From contig NC_011669.1 of the NCBI RefSeq assembly GCF_000150955.2, forward strand, positions 635,667 to 699,666: a stretch of DNA of 64,000 nt, written 5' to 3'. A program made the position numbers and the translations under genes. The notes under the pieces are model-generated. The model did not search any database. It was given only the letters and a program-made list of their open reading frames with translations, and was not told the DNA's origin. The DNA is from Phaeodactylum tricornutum CCAP 1055/1 (Eukaryota > Bacillariophyta > Bacillariophyceae > Surirellales > Neidiaceae). Each line of letters begins with the position of its first letter. The stretch's first letter is position 1. This document shows positions 62,699 through 64,000 of this stretch, piece after piece.

Positions 62699-63676
62699 CT
62701 AGTGTTCTGGTACTACTCTCACGCTGTGCTCGCCAAAATTCTCACAAAAAATAACGTCTTCCATTGGATACCTACGCTCAGCTAACTTTTGTGCTGATGA
62801 ATCATTTACGAGTGCTTTTCCCGTGCTGACAATAAGGGGAATTGCGTATCGACTTGGTATGCTCAAGCCTCGTCGAATCTTTCCCGCATTGATTCCTTCC
62901 ATAGGAATCGTAGCGAGTCCTCTTGCCGTACATCCAAGCATATATGTCATCGCTACCAACGTGGCTTGTTTTGAGGCCCATGTCTCCGCGTTCGCCAGAC
63001 TTGGAAGTGGATACTGGAATAGCAAGGTTGAGAATATATTCATCAATGACAGGGCGGTTCGTACGAGGAATGAGACAGGTGAAGCCAACAAACGGGGCAA
63101 AGGATAACCCGAAGAAAAAAGAGTAATATAGAATTGCGTCACCAATAAATACTTGCGAGTGAAAGGACGATCAGATTTGTTTGATATGAATTTTCGATAG
63201 TAACGTAGCGTTCGAAAGACCTGCCGATCGGCCAAAAACACGGCCGTGCAGTCAGCGTCGAGGACTCGTCGGACATTCGGACCTAGGCACCCCTTTGACA
63301 GAGCTGCCTTTTGCTCTGGTGTTGTCACGAGAACAACTTTGTAGGGCTGCGTGTTAAATGCCGATGGGGCAAACCTTGCTATCTCCAAGCATTGGAGGGA
63401 TTGTTCTACGACAGCGGGATCAGGGAACGAGGCTACTAGAGCATCGCGTCCTTTCCGATCAAATCGTTGAAACGATTTACAGGCATTTCGTTCGCGAACA
63501 ATAGAGTCAAAAATACTACCTCGGTCCTTCGAAGAGAGGGAGGCATCTTCATCGAAACCGGCATCATATAGTTGCATCTGTTGTCGCCGAAATAAAAGAG
63601 AAGTATACGAGGCCGCATTTGCAAAAAGAATCAAATATAGCGTGGTTCGAAGCAACCAGTTCTCGAAGCCTCTCAT
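62699..63676 (-). CDS. Nitroreductase-like flavoprotein
   Basis: 325 residues. A hydrophobic start (about 7-24) may be a signal or anchor. The FMN-binding nitroreductase opening IVRERNACKSFQRF (about 60-73) and the APSAFNTQPYKVVLVTTPE block (about 101-120) are clear. A middle hydrophobic stretch and the late GLATIPMEGINAGKI, GLSIPSRYAIPLIVSTG segments match the family end. Such enzymes use NAD(P)H and FMN to reduce nitro or quinone compounds. A membrane-linked site is possible; substrate unknown. The middle 60-residue insertion is not typical. Confidence 0.78.
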   Translation of the reverse strand: MRGFENWLLRTTLYLILFANAASYTSLLFRRQQMQLYDAGFDEDASLSSKDRGSIFDSIVRERNACKSFQRFDRKGRDALVASFPDPAVVEQSLQCLEIARFAPSAFNTQPYKVVLVTTPEQKAALSKGCLGPNVRRVLDADCTAVFLADRQVFRTLRYYRKFISNKSDRPFTRKYLLVTQFYITLFSSGYPLPRLLASPVSFLVRTALSLMNIFSTLLFQYPLPSLANAETWASKQATLVAMTYMLGCTARGLATIPMEGINAGKIRRGLSIPSRYAIPLIVSTGKALVNDSSAQKLAERRYPMEDVIFCENFGEHSVRVVPEH

Positions 63677-64000
63677 TGGAGCAAGCTTTCTTTTAGAGGA
63701 ATCTAGGCAAAGTGCTAGTGGTTGTACAATGGACCTTTACAACGGAGCTCGATTCTGGGTACTATTAAGTGTCCGCTTGGTCAAGCGTCGGGGGTGATGG
63801 CTCTTCCGATTTGTGGTTAGGGGTTTGTAATTTTTGCCAGTTTTGCATATATAACGAACTGGAAGGCGTTTTTTGTTTACAGAAAGTTACAGTTGAAAAT
63901 GTAAAAAATACAAACAGATATGTAGATGGCCCGAAAAGAATGTTGCCACCTACTTCATGGCAAATTATAACAAACATGCATATTTCATTTCTGCGCTGCT
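63677..64000. other. Window end, upstream of the nitroreductase-like gene
   Basis: 324 bases with no credible gene; the window ends here. Confidence 0.4.

Overview
The window reads as nuclear DNA of a pennate diatom, most likely Phaeodactylum tricornutum or a close relative. The signs are: densely packed single-copy eukaryotic genes on both strands; few, mostly short GT-AG introns (33- and 21-nt coding mini-exons also occur); two plastid precursors with an A|F (ASAF-type) cleavage site, one of them the diatom-style geranylgeranyl reductase; and diatom-typical families such as TRX/DsbA-type, DGAT2, AzgA and FYVE-lipase proteins. I saw no rRNA, tRNA, CRISPR array, virus-like element or plasmid feature.

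Layout. 1-5.5 kb: two same-strand sulfotransferase-like membrane proteins, then a zinc finger / pseudouridine-synthase-like / 2OG-Fe(II) dioxygenase fusion. 5.5-12 kb: aldo/keto reductase, AIM24-family protein, DGAT2-type acyltransferase, YbeY-type endoribonuclease. 12-20 kb: atypical protein kinase, BCDIN3D-like RNA methyltransferase, MDP-1 phosphatase, TIM50 (two exons), AzgA purine permease (four exons). 20-32 kb: proteasome alpha-3 type (PSMA4), class IV histone deacetylase, a DsbA/FrnE-like gene on the minus strand that I read as a selenoprotein, a transportin-3-like karyopherin, the co-chaperone STI1/HOP, and an SLC35B1-like nucleotide-sugar transporter. 32-46 kb: ankyrin protein, long PPR-like organellar protein, five-helix membrane protein with a beta-propeller tail, FYVE-lipase-FYVE protein. 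46-54 kb: REXO-type exonuclease, NEMF/Rqc2, coiled-coil protein. 54-64 kb: a 0.53-kb terminal-inverted-repeat element, a tail-anchored unknown, a predicted lumenal protein, a membrane-anchored cyclophilin-like protein, ChlP, a DUF2358-type plastid protein and a nitroreductase-like protein.

The genes do not form an operon or a single pathway; neighbours are ordinary housekeeping and organellar genes. Several share broad themes: protein and RNA quality control (NEMF, STI1, PSMA4, YbeY, REXO), plastid function (ChlP, DUF2358, lumenal protein) and lipid/membrane traffic (DGAT2, FYVE-lipase).

The most striking observation is at 23.2-24.3 kb. An in-frame TGA falls exactly at the first cysteine of the CxxC site of a DsbA/FrnE-like protein once an 88-nt intron is removed, and the 3' flank holds a well-formed SECIS-like hairpin (AUGA ... 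UGAC quartet, two helices, AA in the apical loop). The second is the 798-residue fusion of a PUS1-like domain, apparently without its catalytic aspartate, to a 2OG-Fe(II) dioxygenase. All splice sites below were deduced by eye from GT-AG signals, reading frame and family conservation; none is backed by transcript data.
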